Source of the DNA: Deltaproteobacteria bacterium
GTDB taxonomy: Bacteria; Desulfobacterota; Desulfobacteria; Desulfobacterales; JAFDHS01
Assembly (NCBI GenBank): GCA_019308655.1
Contig: JAFDHS010000113.1
Coordinates: forward strand, 1 to 7,516
DNA: 7,516 bases
Reading direction: 5' to 3'
Position 1 is the stretch's first letter; each line of letters opens with the position of its first letter. The notes under the pieces are model-generated. The model did no database searches. It saw only the letters and a list, made by a program, of their open reading frames with translations, and was not told the DNA's origin. The position numbers and the translations under genes were made by a program. Of the stretch, positions 5,607 to 7,516 are shown in pieces.

Positions 5607-7280
5607 TTGAACATTACAAATGTTATTATTCAAACACTTGGTGGATTGGGTTTGTTTATCCTGGGCATGAATATGATGACGGAAGGTCTGCAAATGTCTG
5701 CCGGCAATCGAATCAAAAAGGTTCTCAGCGCCATTTCATCCAACCGGATCATTGGATGCGCAACCGGTGCCGGTGTTACGGCGGTAATTCAATCCTCTTC
5801 AGCAACAACCGTTATGTTGATCGGATTTGTCGGAGCCGGAATGATGACGTTGCAACAGGCGGTCGGCGTTGTTTTGGGAGCCAATATGGGCACAACGGTT
5901 ACCGCTCAACTGATTGCATTCAAACTTACCAAAGCAGCTCTGCCGGCTATTGCCATCGGCGTATCCATGAAATTTTTTTCCAAAAAGAGAAAATTCAGAT
6001 ATATCGGAGAAATTATCCTGGGTTTCGGGCTTCTGTTTTACGGAATGACCATTATGAAACACGGATTGTCACCCATTAAATCCGATCCGGCTTTTATTTC
6101 CTTTTTTACCCATTTTGATGCCTCCGGTCTTGGCGGCATTCTTCTTTGTGTCGCCATGGGGGCAATTCTGACGATCATGGTTCAATCCTCGTCTGCCACC
6201 GTCGGATTGACAATGGCCCTGGCCACTCAGGGATTGCTGACCTTTCCAGGCGCAATGGCCCTGGTTCTCGGTGAAAATATCGGAACCACAATTACAGCTG
6301 AAATCGCGACAATCGGTTCAACCAACATCAATGCCCACCGAACCGCACGTGCACATACATTGTTTAATGTGATTGGTGTCGGGATCATGGTCGCCTTGTT
6401 TCCGTTTTTTGTTAAAATCATAGAATTTATAACCCTTCAAATGGGGGCAGGAAGTGTCAACGAAGTCGTCAAAGGGGACATGATCAATATTTCCCGTTAT
6501 ATTGCCAATGGCCACACCATGTTTAATGTAATTAATGCTATGATATTTTTGATTTTTCTGCCATGGCTGATCAAGGCCGCCATATTTCTTTCGCCCAAAG
6601 AAGAAGAGGCGGAAGACTGTTTCCGGCTGCCCCATTTTGACAACACCTTTATGGATTCGCCCGTTGCTGCATTGGCCCAGGTTCACGGCGAAATTATCCG
6701 GATGGGTGAAATGGCCCAGGCGGAATTAAAAAATACGGTCAACTGCATCAACAACAGGAATTTGAAAAAACTGGGCAAATGGAAAAGGTATGAGGATTTT
6801 TTAGATACTATGCAAAAAGAGCTTTTATCTTATCTGACAACAATTTCTCAAGGGGGAGTAAATGAGTATGAAGCCCAGGAAATTTCAGCTTTGATGCGAA
6901 TGACAAATAACATGGAACGGATCGGTGATTCAATTGAAAGCATTGCCAAATTTGTAGAAAACCGGATTGAAAACAATATAAAATTTTCAGGCATAGCATT
7001 GTCCGATTTAAACAAAATTGCAAACGAAGTTATGAAATTTCTTGAATTCGTTACCTTCGGCATGCAGGGGAAAAATAAAGAATTCATGGAAATAGCCCAT
7101 TCAATGGAGAACCGAATCGATGCCATGAGGGAACAAATGCGTACCGGTCATGTCGACAGGCTTCGTTCAGGTGATTGCTCTGTTGAACCGGGGTTAATCT
7201 TCATGGGCATGCTGTCAAACTTCGAAAAGATAGGAGACTATTGTTTAAATATTGCCCAAGCCATTGCAAGCAATAAATAA
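5607..7280 (+). CDS. Na+/phosphate cotransporter family protein with C-terminal PhoU-like domain
   Basis: A 557-residue inner-membrane protein of the Na/Pi cotransporter family (NptA/PNaS type, COG1283-like), expected to take up phosphate with sodium. The membrane part (about 1-330) is built from two related halves. Each carries a QSSSAT signature (62-67 and 193-198) and a following GxNxGTT motif (GANMGTT 91-97, GENIGTT 222-228), the hallmark of the family. Hydrophobic spans are evident at about 8-25, 70-92, 110-122, 134-150, 175-192, 250-275 and 305-328. From about 355 to 555 a PhoU-like helical domain carries NNMERIGD (434-441) and SNFEKIGD (537-544), the E/DxxxD metal motifs of PhoU. The start is TTG at 5607, chosen because LGGLGLFILG must be retained and the next ATG would cut it off. 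It sits alone behind its own promoter; no PhoB box was seen. Confidence 0.92.
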   Translation: MNITNVIIQTLGGLGLFILGMNMMTEGLQMSAGNRIKKVLSAISSNRIIGCATGAGVTAVIQSSSATTVMLIGFVGAGMMTLQQAVGVVLGANMGTTVTAQLIAFKLTKAALPAIAIGVSMKFFSKKRKFRYIGEIILGFGLLFYGMTIMKHGLSPIKSDPAFISFFTHFDASGLGGILLCVAMGAILTIMVQSSSATVGLTMALATQGLLTFPGAMALVLGENIGTTITAEIATIGSTNINAHRTARAHTLFNVIGVGIMVALFPFFVKIIEFITLQMGAGSVNEVVKGDMINISRYIANGHTMFNVINAMIFLIFLPWLIKAAIFLSPKEEEAEDCFRLPHFDNTFMDSPVAALAQVHGEIIRMGEMAQAELKNTVNCINNRNLKKLGKWKRYEDFLDTMQKELLSYLTTISQGGVNEYEAQEISALMRMTNNMERIGDSIESIAKFVENRIENNIKFSGIALSDLNKIANEVMKFLEFVTFGMQGKNKEFMEIAHSMENRIDAMREQMRTGHVDRLRSGDCSVEPGLIFMGMLSNFEKIGDYCLNIAQAIASNK

Positions 7281-7349
7281 TCTCTATCGTCCTGAAAAAA
7301 TTGTAAGATAAACTGTCAATATTTCACCGGCGTATTGGTGATTCCATAC

Positions 7350-7356
7350 AGGAGGT
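7350..7356 (+). promoter_or_regulatory. strong ribosome binding site of ettA
   Basis: AGGAGGT is complementary to the anti-Shine-Dalgarno end of 16S rRNA. Measured from the AGGAGG core it is two bases from the ATG at 7358 and eight bases from the ATG at 7364, so the second ATG is the better start. Confidence 0.75.
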
Positions 7357-7363
7357 CATGAAG

Positions 7364-7516
7364 ATGAGTAACGAAAACAACAAAGTCATCTATTCGATGA
7401 TAAATGTCAGCAAGTTTTACGACAAAAAACCGGTTTTAAAGGATATTTCCCTTTCCTATTTTTATGGTGCCAAAATTGGCGTACTCGGCCTGAACGGTGC
7501 GGGAAAAAGTTCGCTG
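7364..7516 (+). CDS. ettA: energy-dependent translational throttle protein EttA (ABC-F ATPase), 5' part only
   Basis: The first 51 codons of an ABC-F protein; the gene runs off the window. The opening KVIYSMINVSKFYDKKPVLK and the run GAKIGVLGLNGAGKSSL (35-51) contain the Walker A P-loop GLNGAGKS of the first ATP-binding domain. They agree closely with E. coli EttA, which binds the ribosomal E site and gates entry into elongation according to the ATP/ADP ratio. ABC-F proteins have no membrane domains. A strong AGGAGG lies eight bases before the chosen ATG (7364); ATG 7358 is in frame but too close. It begins 83 bases after the transporter stop codon, with no clear terminator between, so it may be cotranscribed or have an unseen promoter. 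The assignment within ABC-F rests on the N-terminus only. Confidence 0.9.
   Translation, partial: MSNENNKVIYSMINVSKFYDKKPVLKDISLSYFYGAKIGVLGLNGAGKSSL

Noticed and set aside
7313..7341. CTGTCAATATTTCACC and a TCACC/GGTGA stem ahead of ettA as a PhoB box or terminator
   Set aside because: The repeat period does not fit a PhoB box, and the stem is only five pairs with no T tract after it.

Overview
The window reads as a chromosomal segment of a Gram-negative deltaproteobacterium-like organism (Desulfobacterota, probably near Desulfobacterales). This is an inference. It rests on an MglA-type GTPase beside a DUF4388/PATAN plus cyclic-nucleotide-binding protein, and on two near-identical promoters with a CCGGTTATATA core, which I associate with that group from memory. 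No taxonomic marker gene is complete enough here to prove it.

Left part (1-2212): a complete tRNA-Leu with anticodon GAG and encoded CCA is followed by a strong intrinsic terminator that works on both strands. The terminator also closes a convergent minus-strand pair: pepA (M17 leucyl aminopeptidase, upstream) and a small VOC/glyoxalase-fold protein, with 42 bases between them. A TTGACA/TATATC promoter for this pair lies at 2274-2302. The pepA start is best placed at a GTG behind an AGGAGA site.

Middle part (2213-5176): a second promoter, back to back with the first, drives an AT-rich plus-strand unit. It holds a possible 49-residue reading frame, a helical protein of about 150 residues, a 61-residue frame that looks like the displaced C-terminus of that protein, an MglA-like Ras-superfamily GTPase, and a three-domain protein (DUF4388, then two cyclic-nucleotide-binding folds). 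Most neighbouring frames overlap by 11-20 bases, which suggests translational coupling. No MglB/roadblock partner is visible. The likely role is a GTPase-centred signalling or polarity module with an effector containing sensor-type folds. The apparent break in the first gene of the module is the most notable feature of the window.

Right part (5177-7516): a 430-base gap carries weak hairpins and a second copy of the plus-strand promoter. A Na+/phosphate cotransporter-family protein with a C-terminal PhoU-like domain follows, starting at TTG behind a run of nine G. The window ends inside the first ATP-binding domain of ettA, an ABC-F translation factor.
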